Origin: Bacteroidaceae bacterium
Lineage (GTDB): Bacteria > Bacteroidota > Bacteroidia > Bacteroidales > Bacteroidaceae
NCBI GenBank assembly: GCA_017642425.1
Contig: JAGCPB010000003.1
Span: 1 to 55,831 of the forward strand
Length of the DNA: 55,831 nt
Reading direction: 5' to 3'
Shown here: piece by piece, positions 1 through 8,131 of the stretch
How the letters are laid out: each line of letters opens with the position of its first letter
Position numbering within the stretch: position 1 is the stretch's first letter
Position numbers and translations under genes: made by a program
Notes under the pieces: model-generated
The model's input: only the letters and a program-made list of their open reading frames with translations
Told to the model about the DNA's origin: nothing
The model's database searches: none

Positions 1-1185
1 ATGTTCATCCAGCCCACAGCCGATGAGCTTGAGAAGTTCCAGCCCAACTTTGTTATCTTCAACGCCAGCAAGGCTAAGGTTGAGAACTACAAGGAGCTGG
101 GTCTGAACTCAGATACCTGTGTTGCTTTCAACACAAAGTCACGTCAGCAGGTTATCATCAACACCTGGTACGGTGGTGAGATGAAGAAGGGTATGTTCTC
201 AATGCAGAACTACTATCTGCCTCTGCAGGGTATCGCTTCAATGCACTGCTCAGCCAATACTGATATGCAGGGTAAGAACACCGCAATATTCTTTGGTCTG
301 TCCGGTACTGGTAAGACCACCCTTTCAACTGATCCCAAGCGTCTGCTCATCGGTGATGACGAGCACGGATGGGACGATGAGGGCGTGTTCAACCTTGAGG
401 GCGGCTGCTACGCCAAGGTTATCAACCTTGACAAGGAGTCAGAGCCTGATATCTACAACGCAATCCGTCGTAACGCACTCCTTGAGAACGTTACCGTTGA
501 CAAGGACGGCAAGATTGATTTTGCCGATAAGAGCGTAACTGAGAACACCCGTGTATCATATCCTATCAATCACATCGAGAAGATTGCCCAAAAGGTAAAC
601 GGCAAGAGCGCAGGTCCCGACGCCAAGAACGTCATCTTCCTGTCAGCCGATGCATTCGGCGTTCTGCCTCCCGTATCAATCCTGACCCCTGAGCAGACCA
701 AGTACTACTTCCTGTCAGGTTTCACAGCTAAGCTGGCCGGTACCGAGCGCGGTATCACTGAGCCTACTCCTACATTCTCAGCTTGCTTTGGCCAGGCATT
801 CCTTGAGCTGCATCCTACCAAGTATGCCGAGGAGCTGGTTAAGAAGATGGAGAAGAGCGGTGCCAAGGCTTATCTGGTCAACACCGGTTGGAACGGCACA
901 GGCAAGCGTATCTCTATCCGCGACACACGTGGTATCATCGACGCTATCCTGGGCGGTGCTATCCTGAACGCTCCTACCAAGAAGATCCCGTACTTTGACC
1001 TGGAGGTTCCGACACAGCTTGACGGTGTGGCATGGGGCATCCTTGATCCTCGTGACACCTATCAGAACCGCGCCGAGTGGGAAGAGAAGGCCAAGGATCT
1101 GGCAGGCCGTTTCATCAAGAACTTCAAGAAGTATGAAGGCAACGAGGCCGGTAAGGCTCTGGTCGCTGCCGGACCAAAGTTGTAA
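1..1185 (+). CDS. pckA: Phosphoenolpyruvate carboxykinase (ATP), 5' end missing
   Basis: Converts oxaloacetate and ATP to phosphoenolpyruvate, CO2 and ADP; in anaerobic Bacteroidales it usually runs in the carboxylating direction toward succinate. The 394 visible residues are about the last three quarters of a family of roughly 535, so the Met at base 1 is an internal codon and the true start lies before the window. The kinase P-loop GLSGTGKTT is at visible residues 99-107 and the metal-binding GDDEHGW at 118-124. The C-terminus [10 protein letters not shown] is intact. No downstream gene is co-transcribed: two hairpins follow, the second a clear terminator. Near-identity to remembered Bacteroides PckA makes the call secure. 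Confidence 0.97.
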   Translation: MFIQPTADELEKFQPNFVIFNASKAKVENYKELGLNSDTCVAFNTKSRQQVIINTWYGGEMKKGMFSMQNYYLPLQGIASMHCSANTDMQGKNTAIFFGLSGTGKTTLSTDPKRLLIGDDEHGWDDEGVFNLEGGCYAKVINLDKESEPDIYNAIRRNALLENVTVDKDGKIDFADKSVTENTRVSYPINHIEKIAQKVNGKSAGPDAKNVIFLSADAFGVLPPVSILTPEQTKYYFLSGFTAKLAGTERGITEPTPTFSACFGQAFLELHPTKYAEELVKKMEKSGAKAYLVNTGWNGTGKRISIRDTRGIIDAILGGAILNAPTKKIPYFDLEVPTQLDGVAWGILDPRDTYQNRAEWEEKAKDLAGRFIKNFKKYEGNEAGKALVAAGPKL

Positions 1186-1243
1186 AACTTTAATCCGACA
1201 GCAACGAGCATTCCTGTTCGTTGCTGCCGGACTCAAGCTCTAA
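1162..1243 (+). repeat. Imperfect copy of the last codons of pckA
   Basis: Bases 1162-1185 (the last codons and stop of pckA) reappear at 1220-1243 with 19 of 24 positions identical by eye, including the stop codon; read in its own frame the copy ends VAAGLKL-stop. Bases 1195-1207 pair with 1218-1230 as a hairpin (9 perfect pairs, then one mismatch and three more pairs). It may be a small tandem duplication that created or decorates a stem-loop. No poly-T tract follows, so it is a weak terminator by itself; it could protect the pckA mRNA 3' end. Confidence 0.5.
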
Positions 1244-1272
1244 TGACCTATAAATTAGACAGATAATATTAG

Positions 1273-1316
1273 AGATTCTCTTTCCGGCACGCCCGCTGGA
1301 AAGAGAATCTTTATTT
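1273..1316 (+). terminator. Rho-independent terminator of pckA
   Basis: A perfect 13-bp stem (1273-1285 with 1298-1310) has a 12-base GC-rich loop that can pair further, and is followed by TTATTTAACTTT. It lies 88 bases after the pckA stop and before the next gene. Confidence 0.85.
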
Positions 1317-1375
1317 AACTTTATTCCAACTGCACGATATTAATTACGACCAAATTTTTAAAAGGAGACAAGACA

Positions 1376-1921
1376 ATGAAGAAAATCATCTTTACAATCG
1401 CAGCCTGCTTTGTTGCAGTCATAGCATCAGCACAACCTATGGGTGGCCGTCCACCAATGGGAGGCCGTCCTCCGATGGGTGGCCCTATGGGTATGGAGAA
1501 ACCTTTCTATGAACAGGAATCAGATTCCATAGCCAATGCACGCATACAGGATGTTGCCGGCCGTCTGGACCTTACAGAAAAGCAATATGATAAGGTAGTA
1601 AAGCTCTATGCACAGGAGTTTGAGGAGATCTGCCGCAACCTCCAGATGTCTGTCAGAGAGTTCCAGATGATGCAGAACGGTGGTTTCCGCGGACGTGGAG
1701 GCATGATGGGCGCAGAGACAACCACCACCAACGTACAGTTTGACACCGCTGCTGCAAAAAAGACATATGACCAGATTATAGCCAAGTTTGAAAAGCGTTA
1801 CAAGAAAGCCCTCAATGCAGAACAGTATGAGGTTTGGAAAACGCTTTCCGCTACAACCCTTGACAACAAGTTCAACAGCATTCTGCAGCACGTTCAGCAG
1901 AATACTGAGAGCATGTTCTGA
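1376..1921 (+). CDS. Small exported protein, Spy/DUF4890-like
   Basis: 181 residues with a clear signal peptide (about residues 1-19) and predicted cleavage ASA|Q, leaving an N-terminal Gln. Next comes a Met/Gly/Pro/Arg-rich stretch made of three 18-base repeats, then a mostly helical charged region (LDLTEKQYDKVVKLYAQEFE) resembling periplasmic Spy/CpxP-type or DUF4890 proteins common in Bacteroidales. Function is not known; a periplasmic or envelope chaperone-like role is only suggested by resemblance. One of the few genes here with a good Shine-Dalgarno (GGAGA at 1364-1368). The gene ends three bases before dapB, so the two may be co-transcribed. Confidence 0.75.
   Translation: MKKIIFTIAACFVAVIASAQPMGGRPPMGGRPPMGGPMGMEKPFYEQESDSIANARIQDVAGRLDLTEKQYDKVVKLYAQEFEEICRNLQMSVREFQMMQNGGFRGRGGMMGAETTTTNVQFDTAAAKKTYDQIIAKFEKRYKKALNAEQYEVWKTLSATTLDNKFNSILQHVQQNTESMF
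1439..1492 (+). repeat. Three 18-base tandem repeats inside the Spy-like gene
   Basis: Copies at 1439-1456, 1457-1474 and 1475-1492 encode MGGRPP, MGGRPP and the diverged MGGPMG, directly after the signal peptide. The third copy is degenerate at its 3' half. In-frame repeats of this kind can expand or contract without breaking the gene. Confidence 0.8.
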
Positions 1922-1924
1922 TCT

Positions 1925-2686
1925 ATGAAAGTAGCTTTGATAGGTTACGGCAAAATGGGCCACGAGATAGAGAAGATTGCCCTATCCCGTGGTCATGATG
2001 TCGTTTGCAGGATAGATATTGACAACCCCCAGGACTTTGACAGCCCTGAGTTCAAGAGCGCCGATGTGGCAATAGAGTTTACCGCCCCCACCCAGGCCTA
2101 CGGAAACATAATGAAATGTTTCAAACACGGTGTCAAGGTGGTAAGCGGCAGTACCGGATGGATGGCAGACCACTGCCAGGAGATGCAGGACCTGTGCAAG
2201 GACGGCGCAAACACCCTGTTCTGGTCAAGTAATTTCAGCATCGGAGTGGCTCTGTTCTCAAAAGTCAACACATATCTTGCCAAGCTGATGAACAGCTATC
2301 CCATGTATGAGGTCACGATGTCCGAGACACATCACATCCACAAGCTTGATGCGCCAAGCGGCACCGCAATCACTCTGGCCGAGGGAATAATAGATCAACT
2401 GGACCGCAAAAGCGGCTGGAGCAAGGGTACACTGCTCAATCCTGACGGAAGCGTGTCCGGAACAACCGAATATGCGCCGTCGGATATTCGTATAGACTCC
2501 GTTCGCGAGGGCGAAGTTGCTGGAATACACGAGATTACATACAGTTCAAGTGCTGATTACATAAAAATCATCCACAGCGCGAATGACCGTAGCGGACTTG
2601 CTCTGGGAGCCGTACTGGCAGCCGAATACACCGTTAACCACAACGGACTCCTGCGAATGGATGACCTTATGAACGCACTATCCTGA
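1925..2686 (+). CDS. dapB: 4-hydroxy-tetrahydrodipicolinate reductase
   Basis: Reduces hydroxy-tetrahydrodipicolinate with NAD(P)H in the lysine/diaminopimelate pathway, feeding peptidoglycan synthesis. 253 residues, normal length. The Rossmann motif IGYGKMG is near residues 6-12. The catalytic/substrate block ETHHIHKLDAPSGT spans about 134-147, with the His pair at 136-137, Lys140 and DAPSGT at 142-147. It starts three bases after the preceding gene and ends four bases before lepB, so a dapB-lepB-wbqC transcript is likely, a linkage seen in other Bacteroidales. Confidence 0.96.
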   Translation: MKVALIGYGKMGHEIEKIALSRGHDVVCRIDIDNPQDFDSPEFKSADVAIEFTAPTQAYGNIMKCFKHGVKVVSGSTGWMADHCQEMQDLCKDGANTLFWSSNFSIGVALFSKVNTYLAKLMNSYPMYEVTMSETHHIHKLDAPSGTAITLAEGIIDQLDRKSGWSKGTLLNPDGSVSGTTEYAPSDIRIDSVREGEVAGIHEITYSSSADYIKIIHSANDRSGLALGAVLAAEYTVNHNGLLRMDDLMNALS

Positions 2687-2690
2687 TACA

Positions 2691-4142
2691 ATGAAGAAAA
2701 TAGGGGAGGTAACAAAAAAGCAATGGATAAAGGCAGGAATATATCTTGCCCTTTACATCCTGTTTCTGATATGGGTAAAAAGCTGGCTGGGTATTCTTGT
2801 AATACCGTTCATCTTTGATGCCTGCACCACACGTATTATCAAGTGGGACTGGTGGAAACAGCTCAAGAACAAGACCCTTTACCAGATAATGGGTTGGATT
2901 GACGCCATTGTATTCGCTTTGGTAGCAGTCTATTTCGTGAACATTTACCTGTTCCAGAACTATGCCATACCCTCATCATCGCTGGAAAAATCGCTGCTTA
3001 TAGGTGACCATCTATATGTAAGTAAGGTGGCTTACGGCCCACGCAAGCCCATGACACCGCTCACCATGCCGCTAACTCAGAACCAGTTCCCGGGCGGCGG
3101 CAAGAGTTACTTTGAGAAACCGCAGTGGCCTTATGAGAGGGTCAAAGGCTTTGGAAAGATAAAGCAGGACGAGATAGTGGTGTTCAACTACCCATCGGGA
3201 GATACCCTGGTAACCAACCCCGAATGGAGCAGCCGAGACTATTACGGCATGATAGTCTATCCTTTGGGCAAGAGTAGGTGCAAAGAGATAGACATAGACA
3301 GCCTGAGCCCCTTGGAGCAACGTCATGTCTATGATTTCTACTACAACGTAGGCCGCCAGTACATACTGCAACATGAAAATGTATTCGGCCGGATAACATC
3401 CAGGCCTGTTGACCGCCGTGAGAACTATGTAAAGCGCTGCGTAGGCCTGCCTGGACAGACATTGGAGATCAAGGACGGCATTATTTACATAGACGGCGTG
3501 GCAAGCAGGCAACCCAAGGCCGCCCAAACCAACTACACAATCACCCTGCTTCATGCCATACCCGATAACCTGCGCCGCCAGATGAATCTGAGTCTGGAGG
3601 ATCTGCATGCAGAATGGAACCGTGCCGGAACCGTGATAACGATTCCGCTTACGGTCGATGCAGTAGGCATACTTGAACAACACCCCGAAATTGCCACAAT
3701 CAGCAAATATGTCTCATCAATCCAGGAGAACGAGTGGCTGTTTCCCCAGAACATGAACACCCATTGGACTCTGGATGACTATGGTCCGATATGGATTCCC
3801 GCACGAGGTGCATCGGTAGAACTCACCATTGATAATCTGCCTCTGTACGAACGCATCATCAAGGTGTATGAAGGCAATGACCTCAAGGTTCAGCGTGACG
3901 GTACAATTCTTATAAACGGAGAGAAAGCCAGCAGCTACACATTCAGAATGGATTACTACTGGATGATGGGCGACAACCGCCAGAACAGCGCCGACTCGCG
4001 TTATTGGGGCTATGTACCCGAGGACCACATCGTAGGACGCCCCGTATTTGTTTGGCTTTCACTGGACAAGGAGAAAAAATGGGGACAGAAAGGAAAGATA
4101 CGCTGGAACCGCCTGTTCCGCGCCGTCAAAAACTATAACTGA
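2691..4142 (+). CDS. lepB: Signal peptidase I (long Bacteroidota type)
   Basis: Membrane serine protease that removes signal peptides from exported proteins. 483 residues, much longer than E. coli LepB but usual for this phylum. Two N-terminal membrane segments (about 14-35 and 68-88) precede the catalytic block PSSSLEKSLLIGD, with the nucleophile most likely Ser97. The general-base Lys is Lys248 in YVKRCVGLPG. The conserved MGDNRQNSADSRYWG box is near residues 425-440. The long stretches between these boxes are phylum-specific insertions. Its stop shares its last base with the start codon of the next gene (TGATG). It supplies the cleavage step that exposes N-terminal Gln in several exported proteins of this window. 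Confidence 0.95.
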   Translation: MKKIGEVTKKQWIKAGIYLALYILFLIWVKSWLGILVIPFIFDACTTRIIKWDWWKQLKNKTLYQIMGWIDAIVFALVAVYFVNIYLFQNYAIPSSSLEKSLLIGDHLYVSKVAYGPRKPMTPLTMPLTQNQFPGGGKSYFEKPQWPYERVKGFGKIKQDEIVVFNYPSGDTLVTNPEWSSRDYYGMIVYPLGKSRCKEIDIDSLSPLEQRHVYDFYYNVGRQYILQHENVFGRITSRPVDRRENYVKRCVGLPGQTLEIKDGIIYIDGVASRQPKAAQTNYTITLLHAIPDNLRRQMNLSLEDLHAEWNRAGTVITIPLTVDAVGILEQHPEIATISKYVSSIQENEWLFPQNMNTHWTLDDYGPIWIPARGASVELTIDNLPLYERIIKVYEGNDLKVQRDGTILINGEKASSYTFRMDYYWMMGDNRQNSADSRYWGYVPEDHIVGRPVFVWLSLDKEKKWGQKGKIRWNRLFRAVKNYN

Positions 4143-4744
4143 TGGATTCCATTCTGCTCTGTTCGGCATATCTGCCACCTGTTAGTTTCTTCACCGCCAT
4201 CAACAGTGGCGGTGATGTTCTTATAGAGCAGTATGACAACTACTGCAAGCAGACCTACAGGAACCGCTGCGTAATTGCCACGGCAGGCGGCTGTCAGACT
4301 CTTACCATACCTGTAGTCAAATCAGACTCTCCAAAACAGCTGATGAAAGATGTCCGCATAAGCGATCATGGTGATTGGCGCCGTCAGCATTGGAACGCAC
4401 TGGAATCGGCCTACATGAACAGCCCGTTCTTTATGTACTATCAGGATGATTTCCGTCCGTTCTATGAGAAAAAGATTGAGTTCCTGATTGACTTCAATAT
4501 GGAACTGACCAGACTCATCCTGAAACTGGCAGGAATTGAAAAAAAAGTAAGTCTTACAGAATTCTATTCCGTACAACAGGATGGAATAACAGATTTGCGG
4601 GATATGATAGAGCCCGGTGTTAGAGAACCTGTAGAACCCCACCCCTACTGGCAGGTATTCAAACAAAAATACGGATTCCTACCCAACCTGAGCGCAGTAG
4701 ACCTTCTCTTCAATATGGGACCCGAGTTCCCCCTCTATCTCTAG
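4142..4744 (+). CDS. WbqC-family protein
   Basis: 200 residues matching the WbqC-like family: N-terminal LLCSAYLPPVSFF and central NRCVIATAGG and LTIPV segments, with the aromatic SPFFMYYQDDF and late LFNMGPEF typical of the family. WbqC-like proteins are associated with O-antigen or other surface-glycan loci; the biochemical role is not settled. It overlaps lepB by one base and is probably translationally coupled to it. It converges on the GT9 gene: the palindrome CTAG at 4741-4744 supplies the TAG stop of both genes. The nearness of a heptosyltransferase-type gene supports a surface-polysaccharide context, by inference. Confidence 0.82.
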   Translation: MDSILLCSAYLPPVSFFTAINSGGDVLIEQYDNYCKQTYRNRCVIATAGGCQTLTIPVVKSDSPKQLMKDVRISDHGDWRRQHWNALESAYMNSPFFMYYQDDFRPFYEKKIEFLIDFNMELTRLILKLAGIEKKVSLTEFYSVQQDGITDLRDMIEPGVREPVEPHPYWQVFKQKYGFLPNLSAVDLLFNMGPEFPLYL

Positions 4745-5784
4745 AGGTAATTCTTGACTTTGGTAAAGACGGTATCGGGATCGATACCGGTAAGGCAGCG
4801 GTAATCACCGTAGATGCACTCTTTCTTGCCGTAGATTGAGCAAGGACGGCACGGCAGATCCAGCTGGATGCAATCGTCAGGCTTCTGCCCCCACCCCATG
4901 AATCCGGCCACAGGATGCGTAGCACCCCAGACAGAGACCACCGGCGTACCTGTAAGCGATGCAAGATGCATATTCGATGAATCCATAGCCAGCATCACCT
5001 CCATGTGGCTCATAAGCACAAGTTCACCCTGTAAACCCAGACGGGTATCAATCATCTCTACAGAACGATACTTGTTTGCCCATTCCGATACCTGCTCCAG
5101 CTCCCTGCCGTAAGCAAAAACGAATTGACGGCATACTCCGGCCGAATCCAGCTGGGCCACCACCTCTTCCATCAGATAGAGTGGATATATCTTACCTTTG
5201 TGAGCGGCAAACGGAGCTATTCCTATCCACGGGCAATCCTTGTCACCCACAATATTCCTAATGGCCGACAGATCACCCCGGCCATCGCCGAATATTGAGC
5301 GGAAACTGACGTCAAAGCTTAATCCCAACTTTTCAAGAACCAGGCGGTAACGGTCAAATGAAGTGAGTCTGGGAGTAAGGTCCTTGTTCTTTTGGCGTGT
5401 AAGGCGTTTTCTTGAACGGCGGTCTTTATTTATCCTACGCACCCTGGTAAATGACAACCTGAAGAAAAAAGATAGTGCCGTAGTGCGCAGAACTCCGTGA
5501 AGGTCTGCCACAGCGTCAAAATGTTTCTTGCGCAACTGTCTGAACAGCTTGAACATGGCCCCGAATCCATGATAATCCTTCTTAAGGTCCACACCCATGA
5601 ATGTGACATTTTGCGGCAGATGTCCGAAAAACGGTGCTAACCTTACATTTGACAGCATGGTAAAATGCACCTCAGGATATGCAGTGGCCAGCGAATGGAT
5701 AACAGGCACTGTCATGGCCACGTCTCCAATTGCGGAGAAGCGAATCAGAAGTACATTTTTGTATTTGGGATTATCTGGAGCCAT
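4741..5784 (-). CDS. Glycosyltransferase family 9 (heptosyltransferase-like)
   Basis: 347 residues with the two-Rossmann architecture of ADP-heptose:LPS heptosyltransferases: N-terminal NVLLIRFSAIGDVAMTVPV, nucleotide-sugar-side segment GIAPFAAHKGKIYP, and C-terminal block DSSNMHLASLTGTPVVSVWG. GT9 enzymes transfer heptose or related sugars to lipid A-core acceptors on the cytoplasmic face of the inner membrane; the exact sugar and acceptor cannot be told here. It overlaps the upstream DUF4254 gene by 14 bases, indicating one operon driven from the promoter at 6414-6421. Confidence 0.88.
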   Translation of the reverse strand: MAPDNPKYKNVLLIRFSAIGDVAMTVPVIHSLATAYPEVHFTMLSNVRLAPFFGHLPQNVTFMGVDLKKDYHGFGAMFKLFRQLRKKHFDAVADLHGVLRTTALSFFFRLSFTRVRRINKDRRSRKRLTRQKNKDLTPRLTSFDRYRLVLEKLGLSFDVSFRSIFGDGRGDLSAIRNIVGDKDCPWIGIAPFAAHKGKIYPLYLMEEVVAQLDSAGVCRQFVFAYGRELEQVSEWANKYRSVEMIDTRLGLQGELVLMSHMEVMLAMDSSNMHLASLTGTPVVSVWGATHPVAGFMGWGQKPDDCIQLDLPCRPCSIYGKKECIYGDYRCLTGIDPDTVFTKVKNYL

Positions 5785-6385
5785 TCTGTCCGTACAGAAC
5801 CGGGTTCAGTGTTGGGTCATTATACATCTTCATCTGCTTGTAGACCTTCATGAACTTGCGTCCTGCGGCCATATCGTCAAGCAGCATGTCAATTGCCATG
5901 GAAAGGTCTTTCTTCTGCTCCAACAGCACGGACAGTTTCTCACGGCAGCGTTGCTGCTGGTCTGCCGACGTATCTTTACGTTCAGCCTCAATATTCATGT
6001 GGAATATCTTGAGCGCCAGGATGGAAAGTCGGTCCACAGCCCATGCTGGGCTTTCCGTGTTGATAGTAGCGTTAGGCAGAGTCTGAACTTTACCGTACTT
6101 GTCCAGGAAATAACTGTCAATAAGCTCAACCAGATCAGTACGTTCCTGATTGGAACGGTCAATGCGGCGCTTAATGGCCAATGCCTTAACCGGGTCAATC
6201 TGAGGGTCACGGATTATATCCTCCAGATGCCACTGGACGGTATCAATCCAGTTCTTGAGATACAGATAAAACTCTATGCTTTTCTCCTTATATGGGTTGG
6301 AAATGGGAGTATCTATATCATCAGTTTTGTGATAGTCCTGTATGGCCCGCTCAAAAATGCTGAAACTTTCCTGGCTGAATGTCAT
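5771..6385 (-). CDS. DUF4254 family protein
   Basis: 204 residues, no signal peptide or membrane segment, predicted largely helical. The sequence (SNPYKEKSIEFYLYLKNWID, then IDRSNQERTDLVELID) fits DUF4254, a Bacteroidota family often found next to GT9 genes. Function unknown. It is the first gene of a two-gene minus-strand operon with the GT9 gene. Position and partner suggest a role in lipopolysaccharide core assembly, but that is inference from context alone. Confidence 0.78.
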   Translation of the reverse strand: MTFSQESFSIFERAIQDYHKTDDIDTPISNPYKEKSIEFYLYLKNWIDTVQWHLEDIIRDPQIDPVKALAIKRRIDRSNQERTDLVELIDSYFLDKYGKVQTLPNATINTESPAWAVDRLSILALKIFHMNIEAERKDTSADQQQRCREKLSVLLEQKKDLSMAIDMLLDDMAAGRKFMKVYKQMKMYNDPTLNPVLYGQNGSR

Positions 6386-6413
6386 GATAGCTGTCGTTCT
6401 TTTTTAGACAATG

Positions 6414-6421
6414 CAAAAGTA
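6414..6421 (-). promoter_or_regulatory. Promoter -7 element for the DUF4254-GT9 operon
   Basis: TACTTTTG on the minus strand is a full match to the Bacteroidales -7 consensus TAnnTTTG, about 28 bases before the DUF4254 start. A TTTG-like -33 box is weak (TTGG about 18 bases upstream). Confidence 0.6.
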
Positions 6422-6586
6422 GCGTATTTTTCTGAATAGCCAACCATTAGGGTCCAAAACAGTATTACACACATTGAGGGTATTTGTGCACAACACGTCC
6501 GTTTTGCTTTTCCATTATTTGTGACGCTTGACTAAAATAGGTTTCTTTGCAGCCAAATTCATTTTTAATACTTAAAAATTACAATT

Positions 6587-6832
6587 ATGGCAGATTCACA
6601 GATTGCAGAGAGAGTTCAGGCTATCATCGTTGACAAACTTGGTGTTGAAGCATCAGAGGTTACTCCCGAGGCTAGTTTCGCAGCTGACCTGGGCGCAGAT
6701 TCACTGGACACCGTAGAGCTCATCATGGAGTTCGAGAAGGAGTTTGGCATCTCTATCCCCGATGATCAGGCTGAGAAGATCACAACCGTAGGTGAGGCTA
6801 TCGAGCTCATCAGCCAGGCAGCTACAAAGTAA
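6587..6832 (+). CDS. acpP: Acyl carrier protein
   Basis: 81 residues, acidic, four-helix ACP. The 4'-phosphopantetheine attachment Ser is Ser39 in [12 protein letters not shown]. It carries growing acyl chains in fatty acid synthesis. It is followed 24 bases later by fabF, the classic pairing. The 201-base region before it is AT-rich. A weak promoter-like pair (TTTG at 6518-6521, TAGGTTTC at 6538-6545, 16 bases apart) is the best I can see for it. Confidence 0.97.
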   Translation: MADSQIAERVQAIIVDKLGVEASEVTPEASFAADLGADSLDTVELIMEFEKEFGISIPDDQAEKITTVGEAIELISQAATK

Positions 6833-6856
6833 TCCAGCAATCTTCTTCCACATAAG

Positions 6857-8131
6857 ATGGATCTTAAAAGAGTTGTCGTAACCGGACTGGGGACCGTCAA
6901 CCCTCTGGGTAATTCTATCCCTGAATTCTGGGATAATGCCTTAGCGGGTGTGAGCGGTGCCGGTCTCATTACCAATTTTGACACTAACGCCATACAGACC
7001 AAGGTCAAGATAGGATGTCAGGTCAAGAACTTTGACATATCCCACTACATGGACCGCAAGGAGGCGCGCAAACTTGACAAATACAGTCATTTTGCCGTTG
7101 CTTCGGCTGTCCAGGCCATTAATGATTCCGGCCTTGACCTTGAGAAAGAGGACCTGAACCGCATAGGCGTGATCCTTGGTTTCGGTATGGGCGGTGTAGA
7201 CTCTTTCGAAGAGGGCGTAGATACCATCCATGAACAGAAGAAACTTGGTCAGGAACTTAAGGTTACCCCGTTCTTTGTACCCCGCATCCTGGGATCAATC
7301 GCATCGGGACTGATATCCATAATGTACAAGCTCAAAGGACCCAACTACGCTACATCATCGGCCTGTGCGTCAAGTACACATGCCATCATTGATGCCGTGA
7401 ACATGATCCGTTTGGGTAAGGCCAATGTGATTGTCTCAGGCGGAGCCGAGGCTGCACTTGGAGACTGCGGAATAACAGGATTCGGTGTGATGCATGCACT
7501 TTCAACCCGTAATGACTCTCCCCTGACAGCTTCGCGCCCCATGAGCGCCAGCCGTGACGGATTCGTCTTGGGTGAAGGAGGCGGAATCCTTATCCTTGAG
7601 GAGTACCAACACGCCATAGCACGCGGCGCAAAGATCTACGCCGAGGTTGCAGGATGGGGTGCCACCGCCGATGCTTACCACATGACCGCTCCGGACCCGG
7701 AAGGAAGCGGAGCCATCCGAGTCATGCAGGAGGCACTTGAGGATGCAGGTTTGAAGCCGGAAGATATTGACTACATCAATATGCACGGCACATCCACACC
7801 TCTGGGCGATATTGCAGAATGCAAGGCCATAAAGGCTGTGTTCGGCAATCACGTCTATGACATGAACCTTAGTTCAACCAAATCCATGACAGGCCATCTG
7901 CTTGGTGGTGCCGGTGTCATTGAGGCAATTGCAACCGTCCTTGCAGTCAAGAATGACATCATACCGCCCACAATCAACCATGAGGAGGGCGATGAGGACG
8001 AGCAGATTGACTACCGCATGAACTTTACATTCAACAAAGCGCAAAAGAGAGAGGTACGTGCCGGCCTGTCCAACACATTCGGATTCGGTGGACACAACTC
8101 TTGCGTGATATTTAAAAAGTTCAAGGATTGA
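6857..8131 (+). CDS. fabF: 3-oxoacyl-[acyl-carrier-protein] synthase II
   Basis: Condenses malonyl-ACP with acyl-ACP in fatty acid elongation. 424 residues, normal for KAS II. The thiolase-fold triad is visible: Cys170 (TSSACASSTHA), His310 (NMHGTSTPLGD) and His347 (KSMTGHLLGG), with the conserved Lys342. The C-terminus carries the usual GFGGHN near residue 415. It lies directly behind acpP. Its stop codon overlaps the TTG start of the following lipoprotein gene, suggesting coupled translation. Confidence 0.97.
   Translation: MDLKRVVVTGLGTVNPLGNSIPEFWDNALAGVSGAGLITNFDTNAIQTKVKIGCQVKNFDISHYMDRKEARKLDKYSHFAVASAVQAINDSGLDLEKEDLNRIGVILGFGMGGVDSFEEGVDTIHEQKKLGQELKVTPFFVPRILGSIASGLISIMYKLKGPNYATSSACASSTHAIIDAVNMIRLGKANVIVSGGAEAALGDCGITGFGVMHALSTRNDSPLTASRPMSASRDGFVLGEGGGILILEEYQHAIARGAKIYAEVAGWGATADAYHMTAPDPEGSGAIRVMQEALEDAGLKPEDIDYINMHGTSTPLGDIAECKAIKAVFGNHVYDMNLSSTKSMTGHLLGGAGVIEAIATVLAVKNDIIPPTINHEEGDEDEQIDYRMNFTFNKAQKREVRAGLSNTFGFGGHNSCVIFKKFKD

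Noticed and set aside
5597-6439. Long plus-strand open frame of 280 codons opposite GT9/DUF4254
   Set aside because: It is antisense to two recognised genes, and its translation matches no family pattern.
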